Below, piece by piece: positions 1-9,581 of a stretch of 64,000 bases of DNA. The stretch covers positions 124,001 to 188,000 of the forward strand of contig NZ_CP035503.1 in assembly GCF_006970865.1 (NCBI RefSeq), written 5' to 3'. The DNA comes from Rhodoferax sediminis (GTDB lineage: Bacteria > Pseudomonadota > Gammaproteobacteria > Burkholderiales > Burkholderiaceae_C). How positions within the stretch are numbered: position 1 is the stretch's first letter; each line of letters opens with the position of its first letter. A program made the translations under genes and the position numbers. The notes below the pieces were generated by a model. The model made no database searches. It was not told the DNA's origin and was given only the letters and a program-made list of their open reading frames with translations.

Positions 1-227
1 TGCTTGTGCCACTTGCCTTCCCATGCGCCGGCAAAGTCTCTTGGAGAGAGGATTCCGTTTCCAGCCAATTCGTTTGCGTATGAAGCGATAGCCTTCGGAG
101 GGTAGCTTTTGCGACCGATCCTCACCTCGTAGGTCGTCCCGTTGCGGAATCCTCTGAAACCGGGGTCTCTGTCCCAAATTTTGGCGGCTTCTCGGACGTG
201 TTTGGCAAGGATTTTGGCTGTGGGCAT
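1..227 (-). CDS. Partial gene, ScoMcrA-like N-terminal head domain protein
   Basis: An open frame enters from the left edge on the minus strand. It starts at ATG 227 and has no stop in the window, giving the first 75 residues. The sequence contains GFRGFRNGTTYEVRIG, then KSYPPKAIASYANELAG, then SPRDFAGAWEG. The YPPKAI motif after a Gly-x-x-Tyr strand resembles the N-terminal head domain of ScoMcrA-type HNH endonucleases, which restrict modified DNA; this is recalled family knowledge, not a search. No clear ribosome binding site precedes the ATG. The catalytic part would lie outside the window, so an endonuclease role is inference. Its place on an integrase-bounded island fits an accessory or defence gene. 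Confidence 0.5.
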   Translation of the reverse strand, partial: MPTAKILAKHVREAAKIWDRDPGFRGFRNGTTYEVRIGRKSYPPKAIASYANELAGNGILSPRDFAGAWEGKWHK

Positions 228-643
228 GGCGATTGGTTCGAATTGGCGGTGCAGGTCAAGAGGGTCGAAGAATGCGTGGCTAAGATGCGGCGTCTATGCG
301 TTCATGGCGCTGCTGCCGTGGCTGAGCATTCTTGTTCTTTGGGCAGTTCTGCGCCCTTGAATTTGGAATGAGCCTCCAATCCGGCTGGGTATGCGGTGAA
401 CATGATAGCCACGATGGCCGTGATCAAACCCTGAGCCATCTGGTTATGGGCCGAATGGCTCTCACACCTTGTGCCTCGAAAATCATAGCAACTTTCCCTC
501 ATCGACGTATTTACCATTGCTCGCCGACAACGCGCCGGTCTCGACAATCATCGGGAGAAAAAATCGTGATGTGTAGTGAAATATCATATTTGAGAGAGGG
601 GGCCGACATCGCAGCGCTGGGTTGAGAAACGTCGCTGATGGGA

Positions 644-901
644 TTATTTTTTAAGTTGAAGAAGGTGGGGCGTCAGGGGCAGCAGTTTTGCTGCGGGCAC
701 GGCCTGTATTTGTTTGCCCTTCAGCGTGATGAGCAAGGGCGCGACCCGTTCCAGCAACTCAGCCACAAGTTGGCGTGACGGTAAGTTCAGACTCGCCGTC
801 CACCAGTCCCCACTCGTGCCGGATTCACCTTCGCTAAAGATGACTTTTGTGCATCGCCGATCGCTACAGACCTTGCACCCCCTATCTGGGTTAAAGGAGC
901 A
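644..901 (-). pseudogene. Start-less open frame, unrecognised remnant
   Basis: A minus-strand frame runs 85 codons from after a TGA (902-904) to a TAA at 644-646 with no ATG or credible alternative start. It reads naturally: a Cys-rich beginning (GCKVCSDRRC), then SEGESGTSGDWWTASLNLP, then a helical, Leu-rich tail (RQLVAELLERVAPLLITLKG) ending LLQLKK. This looks like the C-terminal end of a real protein whose beginning was lost or frameshifted. I do not recognise the family. It may also be a chance open frame. Confidence 0.3.
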
Positions 902-1965
902 TCAGGCCCTTGGTCAGGCGTTTTTCCAGCCGAATTGGTGAGACTTCTTATAGAGCCAGTCGATTACCTTTTAGCCTTCTAGATCAACCACTTAGCAGTT
1001 AGATAATCAAAATCAGTGCTGTCTCCCGCAGGTATCTTACGGAAATCCGGAAATCCCGAAAAAAATGCGCAAAGCAGGTGCAAAGTGGCGCCGCCAAGAT
1101 GCTGTTGTCGGTCGGATTCCAACACTGCCTACGCTGGTGAATGCCCAAGCGGCTTCGCCTTACGACGCGCGCGTTAGTGAGTCCTCGCAACTCATTGGGG
1201 GCTAAACGCACCGTTTCAAACCCTCGGCGCACTCCCGTCGGGAAAATACAGGTAGACACACTGCGCGTCAGACCACGCAGATCGGGAGTGGGGTTAACCT
1301 GCACTGAGGTCGTTCCCGGATCGCGTGCTCACTAAAGGAGTCCGGCGCCCGAAAGGACTCCATGAGCGTGGTGGTGACTTGTTCATCGGAGCTGTGATGC
1401 GGGCATTTGGTCGCCCTATAAGCGCGAAGCGCTTTTCAAGCCGTTGCTGATGTTAAAAGCAACGTGTTTTTCCTGTGCGGGCCCGAAGCTAAGGCAAGGG
1501 CGGCTGGACGAGTGGAGGGCTTGGGCGGCGATGTGTCGCAGGGTTGGGGCGACGGCAGCTTTCCGCGCATGCCTTTCTCTTGCGGCCAGACCGCTTTGCG
1601 TAAGACTGAACAATCGCATTCAACGAAACTCTAGGCGTCTGTTGTAGTGGAGCTCACCGACGCGGTAGGTAAGAGGTTAATCTTGAAGTCGATGGCCTCA
1701 AGCAGAAATTGCTTGTTCAGCAGATCCATTTCACCCTCGCAGCGCCGCACTTCTGCCGTCGGGCCGTCTGCATGTCCCCTGGCGGGGGTCACTTTCGCCT
1801 GAGGCGTGGAGTTCTTGGCCCGCGCGGCAATCATTGATCTGAATACGTGCATGTCCAGCCCCGGTTTCGGGAGGCGGAGCGGCGAATGCTCAGCCCCCCC
1901 GGTCCGTATCAATTGATGTCGGGAGTGGATCTCCATGACCCGATTCACCACTGGCTGCTAAAGAC

Positions 1966-1989
1966 CTGGGTCTAGTATGCGCGACCCAG
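1966..1989 (-). terminator. Possible terminator hairpin after the integrase gene
   Basis: A 7-bp perfect stem (ctgggtc 1966-1972, gacccag 1983-1989) with a 10-nt loop lies about 35 nt beyond the integrase stop codon. Read on the minus strand it is followed by GTCTTT. The U-tract is short, so termination is plausible but not certain. Confidence 0.35.
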
Positions 1990-2024
1990 ATAACCCGTAA
2001 TGCCACAGCATCTTGGACGAGACG

Positions 2025-3008
2025 CTATCCCAACTTTTTGGCCAAGGCCGCAGCGTTGGGGTGATAGTAGCGCTTCAGCATTTGAATAGTTCGATGCCCC
2101 GTCACCGCGGCCAGTTCGATGACGTTGGGCAGCTTCTCGGCCATCTTGCTGGTCGCGGTATGGCGCAGGTCATGGAAGTGCAGGTTCGCAATACCGGAAC
2201 GCGCGCATGCTCTGCGAAACGCAGCCTCCATCGTCATGGCAGAAATTTGAAAAACCCTTCCATCCTCGCTTCGAGGCAGCTCCGCCAGGACGGCCACCGC
2301 CGTGGTCGATAGCGGCACGGTCCGCGGCGTCCCGTTCTTGGTGTCCGGCAGGAAGACGGTTTGTGCTGTCAGATCGACGTGCTCCCACTTCAGCCCCAAC
2401 ATCTCTCCGCGGCGCATGGCGGTTTCCAGTGCGAGCCTCACCAAGGGCGCCATCCAGCGACTGCGTCGTCCGATCGGTTGAAGCTCACGCATCAGCCGAA
2501 CCTCCTCGTCAGGTTTCAGCAGCCGCGCTCTTCCGGGAGGGATCGTAGGCTTGCGAACCAGGAGGCAGGGATTTTCGACAGAGACACCCCACTCCCGACG
2601 TGCGTGATTGATCGCGCTGGACAGAATGGACAAATCACGAATGACGGCGCCATTTCCGACGTTCTTCAGTCGCGCATCACGAAAACTGGCGATGAGCGCT
2701 GGAGTCAGCTTGACCATGCTGTGCGCGGCCATCTTGGTGCGCTGCAGGGCCCGAATCCGGATCGCCTCTTCCGATCCGCCCTTTCTGGTGGGCGAGACTT
2801 CCTCCATATAGCGCTGGAGAATGTCCGAAAGCAGCAAATGATCGGCTTCGAGCCGCCGACGGTGATCGCCATGATCCATGTTGGATTCGATCTCGCGAGC
2901 CCACTTTTGAGCTTCGGATCGGGTCTCGAACGACCGGGTTTCGGCTGGAAAGCCTTTGCGGGTGACCCGGGCTTGCCACATGCCCGCACGTTGCCTGATT
3001 GATGCCAT
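2025..3008 (-). CDS. Tyrosine-type site-specific integrase
   Basis: This 327-residue phage or island integrase cuts and rejoins DNA through a covalent tyrosine intermediate. An N-terminal arm/SAM-like DNA-binding segment (about 1-160) is followed by the catalytic domain. The expected residues are present: Arg in ALETAMRRGEMLGL, the HxxR box in HFHDLRHTAT, His in VTGHRTIQM and the nucleophile Tyr in LKRYYHP near residue 315. The ATG at 3008 lies about 110 nt from the 13-7-13 inverted repeat beside moaC, so the gene sits at the right boundary of the island, as is usual for integrases next to their attachment site. It looks intact. Confidence 0.92.
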   Translation of the reverse strand: MASIRQRAGMWQARVTRKGFPAETRSFETRSEAQKWAREIESNMDHGDHRRRLEADHLLLSDILQRYMEEVSPTRKGGSEEAIRIRALQRTKMAAHSMVKLTPALIASFRDARLKNVGNGAVIRDLSILSSAINHARREWGVSVENPCLLVRKPTIPPGRARLLKPDEEVRLMRELQPIGRRSRWMAPLVRLALETAMRRGEMLGLKWEHVDLTAQTVFLPDTKNGTPRTVPLSTTAVAVLAELPRSEDGRVFQISAMTMEAAFRRACARSGIANLHFHDLRHTATSKMAEKLPNVIELAAVTGHRTIQMLKRYYHPNAAALAKKLG

Positions 3009-3117
3009 TTGCGCCTCTCACTTGGACAGGCGTTGGACAAGATGCGATTTTTGCTTCGATCTCAGTGGTCACGCGGCCAGACATCACGCCCGGGTGCAGT
3101 CCCGACAGCTCCGATGG

Positions 3118-3150
3118 AGTCGTTGATTTTTCCATTTAAAATCAACGACT
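3118..3150. repeat. Perfect 13-bp inverted repeat with 7-nt spacer (att-core-like site or terminator)
   Basis: Arms agtcgttgatttt (3118-3130) and aaaatcaacgact (3138-3150) are perfect inverted copies around tccattt. The right arm ends 4 nt beyond the moaC stop codon and the integrase start is 110 nt to the left. The geometry is that of a tyrosine-recombinase core site (two binding arms flanking a 6-8 bp overlap). It could instead be the moaC terminator, but no T-run follows on the minus strand. The partner attachment site would lie outside the window to the left. Confidence 0.55.
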
Positions 3151-3154
3151 TAAC

Positions 3155-3667
3155 CTACGGATTGACGAAACTGCCCGACTTGCCGCCGTGCTTCTCCAGC
3201 ACGCGCACATCGGTCATGGTCATGCCGCGATCCACCGCCTTCACCATGTCGTAGATGGTCAGCAGCGCGACCTGCACGGCGGTCAAGGCTTCCATCTCCA
3301 CGCCGGTGGGGCCCACGGTTTCCACGGTTGCGGTACAAAATATGGCTGGAGTTCCCGCTGCGTCTAGGCTGTTAGCTTCAAAATCAATAGCAACCCGGGT
3401 CAGCGCGAGCGGGTGGCACAGCGGAATCAGCTCGCTGGTTTTCTTCGCGGCCATGATCCCGGCGATGCGTGCCACGCCCAGCACATCGCCTTTTTTGGCG
3501 TTGCCGGCCTCGATCAGGGCCAGCGTCTCGGGCCGCATGGTGATGCGCCCGCCGGCCACGGCAATGCGGTGCGTGGCGGCCTTGGCCGCCACATCGACCA
3601 TGTGGGCCTGGCCCTGCGCGTCGAAGTGGGTCAGGGCCGTGCCGGAGGGGACATTGCGGGTGCTCAT
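3155..3667 (-). CDS. moaC: Cyclic pyranopterin monophosphate synthase MoaC
   Basis: MoaC converts the cyclic intermediate made by MoaA from GTP into cyclic pyranopterin monophosphate, an early step of molybdenum cofactor synthesis in the cytosol. The 170-residue product has the family motifs [13 protein letters not shown] (75-87), [11 protein letters not shown] (118-128), Asp140 in [10 protein letters not shown], and GGKSG (161-165). I use ATG 3667, because upstream in-frame residues have no family counterpart and would run into the divergent gene. Residues 93-111 ([19 protein letters not shown]) are encoded by a copy of the dispersed 55-bp element, with codons such as CTA, ATA, GGA and ACT that are rare nearby. 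No other moa gene is adjacent. Confidence 0.95.
   Translation of the reverse strand: MSTRNVPSGTALTHFDAQGQAHMVDVAAKAATHRIAVAGGRITMRPETLALIEAGNAKKGDVLGVARIAGIMAAKKTSELIPLCHPLALTRVAIDFEANSLDAAGTPAIFCTATVETVGPTGVEMEALTAVQVALLTIYDMVKAVDRGMTMTDVRVLEKHGGKSGSFVNP
3336..3391 (-). repeat. Dispersed 55-bp element, copy in moaC
   Basis: Read on the minus strand it runs from GCTATTGATTTTGAAGC through ACTCCAGCCATATTTT. It aligns by eye with the copies in dprA, fmt, purK and udg in three blocks: GCTAT-ATTT, a middle GAC block, and the GGGCT-like/ATTTT end. It replaces a variable strand-loop region of MoaC and adds about four residues relative to E. coli MoaC as remembered. Confidence 0.6.
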
Positions 3668-3733
3668 AGGTAACAAAGGCGGTTGGTAAAAACCATTTAC
3701 AGAACGGATTTTTCTTTCGAGCATCATACGGCC

Positions 3734-5254
3734 ATGACTTACCGCATCAACGCGTTCGTGCGGGCGCTGGCCGCTGCCGTGCTGGCCGTGCCCCTGCTGT
3801 TTTCACCGACGTGGTCGTACGCGCAACTGCCCTCGCTGGGCGATGGCGGCGACATGAGCACCGGCGCCGAGCGCCGCCTGGGCGAGCGCATTGCGCGCGA
3901 ACTCTACCGCGACCCCGACTACATCGACGATCCGGTGCTGGCCGAATACGTGCAGGGCATCTGGACGCGGCTGCTGGCCGCGGCGCGCGTGCGCGGCGAA
4001 CTCACACCCGAGATGGACGACCGCTACGCCTGGCAGGTCATCCTCGGGCGGGACCGCGAGATCAATGCCTTCGCCCTGCCCGGCGGCTACCTGGGCCTGC
4101 AGCTCGGGCTGATCGCCATCGTCGACAGCCCGGACGAGCTGGCGTCGGTGCTGGGGCACGAGCTCAGCCACGTCACGCAGCGCCACATCTCGCGCCTGAT
4201 GGCGCAGCAGAGCCGCATGACGCCGCTGATGATCGGCGCGATGATCCTGGGCGCGCTGGCCGCCAGCAAGAGCCCTGATCTGGGCGGCGCCATGATCACC
4301 AGCGGGCAGGCCGCGGCCATGCAGGGGCAGCTCAATTTTTCGCGCGACATGGAGCGCGAGGCCGATCGCATCGGCTACGGCGTGATGACGCAGGCGGGCT
4401 ATGCGCCGCAGGCCTTTGCCACCATGTTCGAGAAGCTGCAGCAGGCCTCGCGCCTGAACGACAACGGCTCGTTTCCGTACCTGCGCACGCACCCGCTGAC
4501 CACCGAGCGCATTGCCGACATGCAGGCCCGCGCGCAACTGAACGCCACACCGCCGCTGCCCGCGCTGAGCCTGCAGCAGGCCATGATCACGGCGCGCGCG
4601 CAGGTGCTGTCCAACCCCGGCGTGGATGCGCTGCGCGCCGCGGTGGCCGGCGCTTCCCCGGCGGCCACCGCCGCCATGACACCCGCGCGCCAGGCGGGCG
4701 CGCTGTACGCGGGGGCGCTGGCCAGCATGAAGCAGCGCAACTTCACCCAGGCGCGCCAGCTGGTGGCCCGGCTCACGCCGCTGGTGGCCGGTGACGCGAC
4801 CGCCGCACGGCTGGCCAATTTGCTGGCCGCCGAAGTGGCGTGGGCCGCGGGTGATGCACCGCGCGTGCTGGCGCTGGTGGATCCGGCCGCGCCCGGGCGC
4901 CCGGAGCTGGTGCTCACCAGCGAGGCGCGCATCCGCACCGGCAGGGCGCTGGATGCGGCGCAGCGGTTGCAGACCTGGGTGGCTTCGATGCCGCGCGACG
5001 CCAGCGCCTGGCAACTGCTGGCCAGCGCCTACAGCGCCCAGGACGAGACCTTGCGCGCCATCCGCGCCGAAGCCGAGGCGCAGGTGGCGCATCTCGACTA
5101 CGCGGCCGCCGTGGACCGCTTCAAGGCGGCGCAGGACCTGGTGCGCAAGGAGGGCACGGGCCGCGAGCCGGACGGGCACATCGAGGCCTCGATCATCGAC
5201 ACCCGGCTGCGCCAGGTACAGCTACTTCTTAAGGAACAGGCTCTGGAGCACTGA
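3734..5254 (+). CDS. M48 family metalloprotease with TPR domain, BepA-like
   Basis: This is a periplasmic zinc metalloprotease of 506 residues. An N-terminal signal peptide (about 1-30, ending WSYA-Q) leads to an M48 peptidase domain with the zinc motif HELSH (142-146) and a downstream EREAD (207-211) supplying the third ligand. The C-terminal half (about 300-500) is Ala/Leu-rich helical repeat, as in the TPR part of BepA, which helps or degrades outer-membrane proteins such as LptD. ATG 3734 is chosen because it starts directly at the signal peptide; an upstream in-frame start at 3683 would overlap the divergent moaC region. Its 3' end overlaps the convergent small membrane protein gene by 33 bp. 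Confidence 0.9.
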   Translation: MTYRINAFVRALAAAVLAVPLLFSPTWSYAQLPSLGDGGDMSTGAERRLGERIARELYRDPDYIDDPVLAEYVQGIWTRLLAAARVRGELTPEMDDRYAWQVILGRDREINAFALPGGYLGLQLGLIAIVDSPDELASVLGHELSHVTQRHISRLMAQQSRMTPLMIGAMILGALAASKSPDLGGAMITSGQAAAMQGQLNFSRDMEREADRIGYGVMTQAGYAPQAFATMFEKLQQASRLNDNGSFPYLRTHPLTTERIADMQARAQLNATPPLPALSLQQAMITARAQVLSNPGVDALRAAVAGASPAATAAMTPARQAGALYAGALASMKQRNFTQARQLVARLTPLVAGDATAARLANLLAAEVAWAAGDAPRVLALVDPAAPGRPELVLTSEARIRTGRALDAAQRLQTWVASMPRDASAWQLLASAYSAQDETLRAIRAEAEAQVAHLDYAAAVDRFKAAQDLVRKEGTGREPDGHIEASIIDTRLRQVQLLLKEQALEH

Positions 5255-5575
5255 ATCGATCAGCACGCCCAGCAGCGAGTAGATCAGCGAGCCGATCAGC
5301 GCGGCGCCGAAGCCGGTCACGTGAAAACCCGCCAGCAGGCCCGAGGCGGCCCAGAACATGAGCGCGTTGATGACGAACAGAAACAGCCCCAGCGTGATCA
5401 GCGTCACCGGCAGCGTCAGCACCACCAGCACCGGGCGCACGATGGTGTTGAGCAGACCGATGACAAACGCGGCAATCAGCGCGGCCGTGAAGCTCTTGAC
5501 TTGCACGCCGCTGTACAGGCCTGCCACCGCCAGCAGCGCCACCGCGTGAAGCAGCCATTTAAAGATGAGTTTCAT
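5222..5575 (-). CDS. Phage holin family 4 / small four-helix membrane protein
   Basis: The 117-residue hydrophobic product has about four membrane helices (residues about 4-25, 28-48, 54-77, 85-110) joined by short turns, for example NTIVRPVLVVLTLPVTLITLG. This matches the superfamily IV 'phage holin' membrane proteins that occur widely in proteobacterial chromosomes without a phage; their role is unknown. ATG 5575 begins at the first helix; an ATG four codons upstream is possible. The last 33 bp overlap, in antisense, the end of the M48 protease gene. It lies downstream of terC on the same strand, separated by a palindromic repeat. Confidence 0.8.
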   Translation of the reverse strand: MKLIFKWLLHAVALLAVAGLYSGVQVKSFTAALIAAFVIGLLNTIVRPVLVVLTLPVTLITLGLFLFVINALMFWAASGLLAGFHVTGFGAALIGSLIYSLLGVLIDSVLQSLFLKK

Positions 5576-5616
5576 GGCGCGCAGCATAGCACCGCAAGCG
5601 TAGGGGCCGTCGGCCG

Positions 5617-5692
5617 CCGCGCAGGGCCGCCCCAAGCAAGGCCAGCCCCCCCTCGGGGGCAGCGCAGTACACGCAGTGACAAGCGTGGGGGC
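5617..5692 (+). repeat. Palindromic intergenic repeat (GTGGGGGCT family), copy 1
   Basis: The sequence contains GGCCGCCCCAAGCAAGG, then a GCCCCCCCTCGGGGGC hairpin, then CACGCAGTGACAAGCGTG followed by GGGGCT. The same order of blocks occurs inverted at 20248-20317, diverged at 46573-46643, and split by an insert at 53688-53861. It fills the gap between terC and the small membrane protein gene. Confidence 0.85.
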
Positions 5693-6369
5693 TACACCCT
5701 GCGTCGGCGCCACCAGCCCGCGCCCAGCACGCCGGCCACGGCCAGCACATAGGTGCCCCAGCGCGCCGCCGTGTGAATGGCCCCGGGGTCGGCGAACACG
5801 CCGCGCAGCACGGGCTCGCTCACGATCATGCTGGCGGCGGTAAACGCCAGCACCGCCGCGCCGGCCTGGATGATGAGCGGAAAGCGATCCACCAGTTTGA
5901 GCACCAGCGTGCTGCCCAAAACCACGATCGGCACGCTGATCACCAGGCCGATGACCACCAGCGCGAACGAGCCGTGCGCCGCACCGGCCACGCCCAGCAC
6001 GTTGTCCACGCCCATCAGCGCATCGGCGATCACGATGGTTTTCATGGCGCCCCAGAAGGTGTTGGCGGCGGGCTTGTCGTGCGCGTCGCTGCCGCTGCCG
6101 GTCAGCAGCTGGTAGGCAATCCAGAGCAGCGCCAGGCCGCCGAGCAGCATCAGGCCCGGCACCTTGAGCAGCCAGACCACGCCCACGGTCATGAGGGAGC
6201 GCACCACGATGGCGCCGACCGTGCCCCAGACAATCGCGCGGCGCTGCAGCGATTTGGGCAGGCTGCGCGCGGCCAGCGCGATGACGATGGCGTTGTCGCC
6301 CGCGAGCACCAGGTCGATGAGGATGATGGCGAGGAGAGCGGACCACCAGGCGGAGGAGAAAAATTCCAT
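5692..6369 (-). CDS. TerC family membrane protein, probable manganese exporter
   Basis: The 225-residue integral membrane protein has about seven helices and the TerC signature LAGDNAIVIALAA (about 22-34), with a second conserved acidic site in MGVDNVLGVAGAA (about 129-141). TerC-family proteins (Alx, MeeF, MeeY) are associated with Mn(II) export or with metalation of exported proteins. ATG 6369 starts at the first helix; an in-frame GTG 12 codons upstream is less likely. A yybP-ykoY manganese riboswitch lies about 90 nt upstream on the same strand, which strongly supports manganese control and function. Confidence 0.9.
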   Translation of the reverse strand: MEFFSSAWWSALLAIILIDLVLAGDNAIVIALAARSLPKSLQRRAIVWGTVGAIVVRSLMTVGVVWLLKVPGLMLLGGLALLWIAYQLLTGSGSDAHDKPAANTFWGAMKTIVIADALMGVDNVLGVAGAAHGSFALVVIGLVISVPIVVLGSTLVLKLVDRFPLIIQAGAAVLAFTAASMIVSEPVLRGVFADPGAIHTAARWGTYVLAVAGVLGAGWWRRRRV

Positions 6370-6452
6370 GGCAAAACTTTGTCGTATTGTCGGTTCTAAC
6401 AACACACCCGGGAGGCAACATGTGGCGCGCCAGAGAGGGGCGGCCTTCGCGC

Positions 6453-6592
6453 TGCACTAACCCAAGTGCATGGCGAAGGTCTTGCTCGATCGGGGCCGCA
6501 TGTGCGGCCTGGATCTGGGGAACCGGATGAACTGGCGGACAGTTCTTCGTGTTGACGATTCACCAACAGGGAGCTACTCCCCTTCTTGGGTT
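6453..6592 (-). ncRNA. yybP-ykoY manganese riboswitch controlling terC
   Basis: On the minus strand the leader has the class hallmarks: AAGGGGAGTAGC (about 6577-6588), GTCAACAC, and AGCAAGACCTTCGCC (about 6473-6487) closing the internal loop. A perfect 8-bp outer stem pairs aacccaag with cttgggtt (plus coordinates 6585-6592 and 6459-6466). The 3' strand of this stem also lies inside a competing hairpin, tgcact/agtgca (6453-6470), which could act as the expression platform. Mn(II) binding would stabilise the aptamer and switch terC on, as known for this riboswitch class. Confidence 0.9.
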
Positions 6593-6716
6593 GAATTGGA
6601 CCATCGACCGCGGAGACCCCGCAAACTAAAAGGCTTTGTTGGGGCATCGCCGATACCCCAATGGCGCAAGGGCCGCAGGCGCGGCGCTATCATCCGTTTG
6701 CGCTCTACTGCACCTC

Positions 6717-7166
6717 ATGGCCGGAATCCACATCACCGATATCGAAGCCGCCATCAACTATTGGCGCGAGAAGGCGCCGTCGCCCGATGGCGTCACGCTG
6801 AGTGCCGAAATCCGCGCGCTGGCGGAGGTGTACGCGCTGATGGTCTTCTACCGCGAGGACGAGGCCGACGAGGCGTCCTTTCCGGCCCGCGCGCTGGCCG
6901 CCTGGCGCATGTGGTACGACACCACGCCCGACACGCCCTGCATCGCGATCTGCTCGACCAGCCAGGGCGACGCGGTGTGCAAGGGGTGCGGGCGCACCTT
7001 CGGCGAAGTGCAGCACTGGACCGACATGAGCCCGGCCGAAAAGCGCCACACCTGGCGCCGCATCACGCAGGACAACACGGCCTGGCGCTTCAACCGCTAT
7101 GCCGAACGCGCTGCCGAAGGCTGGGTCCGCCCGGCGACACCGGCGCCCGCCGACGCACCGGCCTGA
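6717..7166 (+). CDS. DUF3717-DUF1289 fusion protein
   Basis: The 149-residue cytosolic protein has two parts. Residues about 4-45 (ITDIEAAINYWREKAPS...ALAEVYALMVFY) match DUF3717. Residues about 80-130 (PCIAICSTSQGDAVCKGCGRTFGEVQHW...MSPAEKRHTWRRI) match DUF1289, a small domain with three or four conserved cysteines that may bind metal. The function of both is unknown. ATG 6717 starts directly at the DUF3717 domain. It is divergent from the terC riboswitch and leads into the next short gene after 20 bp. Confidence 0.85.
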   Translation: MAGIHITDIEAAINYWREKAPSPDGVTLSAEIRALAEVYALMVFYREDEADEASFPARALAAWRMWYDTTPDTPCIAICSTSQGDAVCKGCGRTFGEVQHWTDMSPAEKRHTWRRITQDNTAWRFNRYAERAAEGWVRPATPAPADAPA

Positions 7167-7186
7167 GGCCGCCAGCGTCCGCCGCC

Positions 7187-7489
7187 ATGCTGCGCCTGGC
7201 CCAGGCCCCGAACATCGCGATTGCCACGCTATGGGTTGACGTGCTGCGCCAGGCCGGCTTCGACGCCTCGATGCAGCGCTACTTCCTGGGCGGGGCCGCG
7301 GGTGACTTGCCGCCCGACCAGTGCCTGCCCGAAGTCTGGCTGATGGACAAGGCGCAGGAAGCCGAGGCGCGCAGCCTGCTGCACGCGTTCCAGAACCTGC
7401 CGCAGCGGCGCTGGCACTGCGTGTGCGGCGAACTGGTGGAAGGCGGCTTCGAGCAGTGCTGGCGCTGCGGCGTGCCGCGACCGGCCTGA
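7187..7489 (+). CDS. DUF2007-like small protein with C-terminal Cys4 motif
   Basis: The 100-residue protein begins with a strand-helix segment typical of DUF2007 (putative signal-transducing proteins related to PII-like folds), for example APNIAIATLWVDVLRQAGFDA. It ends with WHCVCGELVEGGFEQCWRCG, a CxC...CxxC set likely to bind zinc. The middle (residues 45-70) contains the DUF2007-like ...PEVWLMDKAQEAEARSLL segment. It lies 20 bp downstream of the DUF3717/DUF1289 gene on the same strand, so the two may be co-transcribed. The precise role is unknown. Confidence 0.75.
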   Translation: MLRLAQAPNIAIATLWVDVLRQAGFDASMQRYFLGGAAGDLPPDQCLPEVWLMDKAQEAEARSLLHAFQNLPQRRWHCVCGELVEGGFEQCWRCGVPRPA

Positions 7490-7496
7490 AGCGTCG

Positions 7497-8057
7497 TTAT
7501 TTCCAGCGCACGCACTCGATGTCGATGCCGTTCGCGTCGTCGCCCAGCGTCAAGGCACCTTCCTGGATCGTGGCCTGCAACTGCATGCTGCGCTGCGCCA
7601 GCCGGGCGAGCAACTGCGAGGCCGCGGTCGGCACCCGGTACACGCTCAGGTTCTGCGGGCGCGACAGTTTGCCCTCCATCGTGCGCCACCAGATCTCCGC
7701 CGCATGCGAGAAGCAGTACAGCACCACCTCATCGGCCTTGCCGCAGGCCTTGATCAGCGGCTTGTCCTCGGGCTGGCCAACCTCGATCCACAGCCGCGTC
7801 TGGCCCGTGAAGTCGGTCAGGGCGACGTCGGGCGCGTCGGGGCTGGACAGGCCTGCGCCGAACGCCAGCGTGCCGTCGCCGCCGCACACGCTCTGCAGCT
7901 TGTGCGCCTGCAGCGCCAGCGCCACCAGGCGGATCATCATGCGTTCGTCGGTCTCGCTCGGATGGCGCGCCAGCGTCAGCGTGTGGTCCGCGTAGTAGCC
8001 GTGATCGATGTCGGCGATTTGCAGGCTCGCCTTGAAGATGGTGGATTTGAGGGCCAT
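7497..8057 (-). CDS. yaeQ: YaeQ family protein
   Basis: The 186-residue protein matches YaeQ along its whole length: N-terminal MALKSTIFKASLQIADIDHGYY, then HTLTLARHPSETDERMMIRLVALAL, then LWIEVGQPEDKPLIKACGKADEVVLY. The fold is PD-(D/E)XK nuclease-like, but a biological function is not settled; E. coli YaeQ was once linked to haemolysin expression. It lies 7 bp downstream of purB on the same strand and is probably co-transcribed. Confidence 0.9.
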   Translation of the reverse strand: MALKSTIFKASLQIADIDHGYYADHTLTLARHPSETDERMMIRLVALALQAHKLQSVCGGDGTLAFGAGLSSPDAPDVALTDFTGQTRLWIEVGQPEDKPLIKACGKADEVVLYCFSHAAEIWWRTMEGKLSRPQNLSVYRVPTAASQLLARLAQRSMQLQATIQEGALTLGDDANGIDIECVRWK

Positions 8058-8064
8058 GCGCCGC

Positions 8065-9480
<1,416 letters not shown>

Positions 9481-9581
9481 CTATGCTTGACAAAGTAACC
9501 GTGCCAAATTGCGTCGGGGTGAATCTATAGAATCGGGTTTTCCGGCGGATTTCCCCCGGCAAACCAGCGCCCAAAGTCAAC

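Larger units (their letters stand above)
228..2024. other. Gene-poor island segment without a recognised gene
   Basis: About 1.8 kb lie between the left-edge gene and the integrase. Several short open frames exist on both strands, but none has a convincing start, ribosome binding site and recognisable protein together. The best are a start-less frame at 644-901 (minus, listed separately), a 45-residue frame on the minus strand at about 302-439 beginning MAQGLITAIVAIMF with a signal-peptide look, one at 1444-1647 (plus) and one at 1631-1951 (minus). A 7-bp stem (ggagtcc/ggactcc) lies at 1337-1361. Base composition is more AT-rich than in the core genome to the right. The segment reads as decayed island DNA. 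Confidence 0.5.

Noticed and set aside
302..547. Short minus-strand frame with a signal-peptide-like MAQGLITAIVAIMF segment
   Set aside because: No ribosome binding site, no recognised family, and overlap with another open frame; kept only as part of the gene-poor segment.
1337..1361. Hairpin and flanking sequence considered as an integron attC site
   Set aside because: The conserved R and L box sequences (GTTRRRY-like) are not present.
3683..3733. Upstream extension of the M48 protease frame (start at 3683)
   Set aside because: The added 17 residues precede the signal peptide and have no counterpart; ATG 3734 fits better.
9487..9533. TTGACA (9487) and TATAGAAT (9526) upstream of the glutathione transferase gene
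   Set aside because: The spacing of 33 bp is too long for one promoter; no better pair was found.
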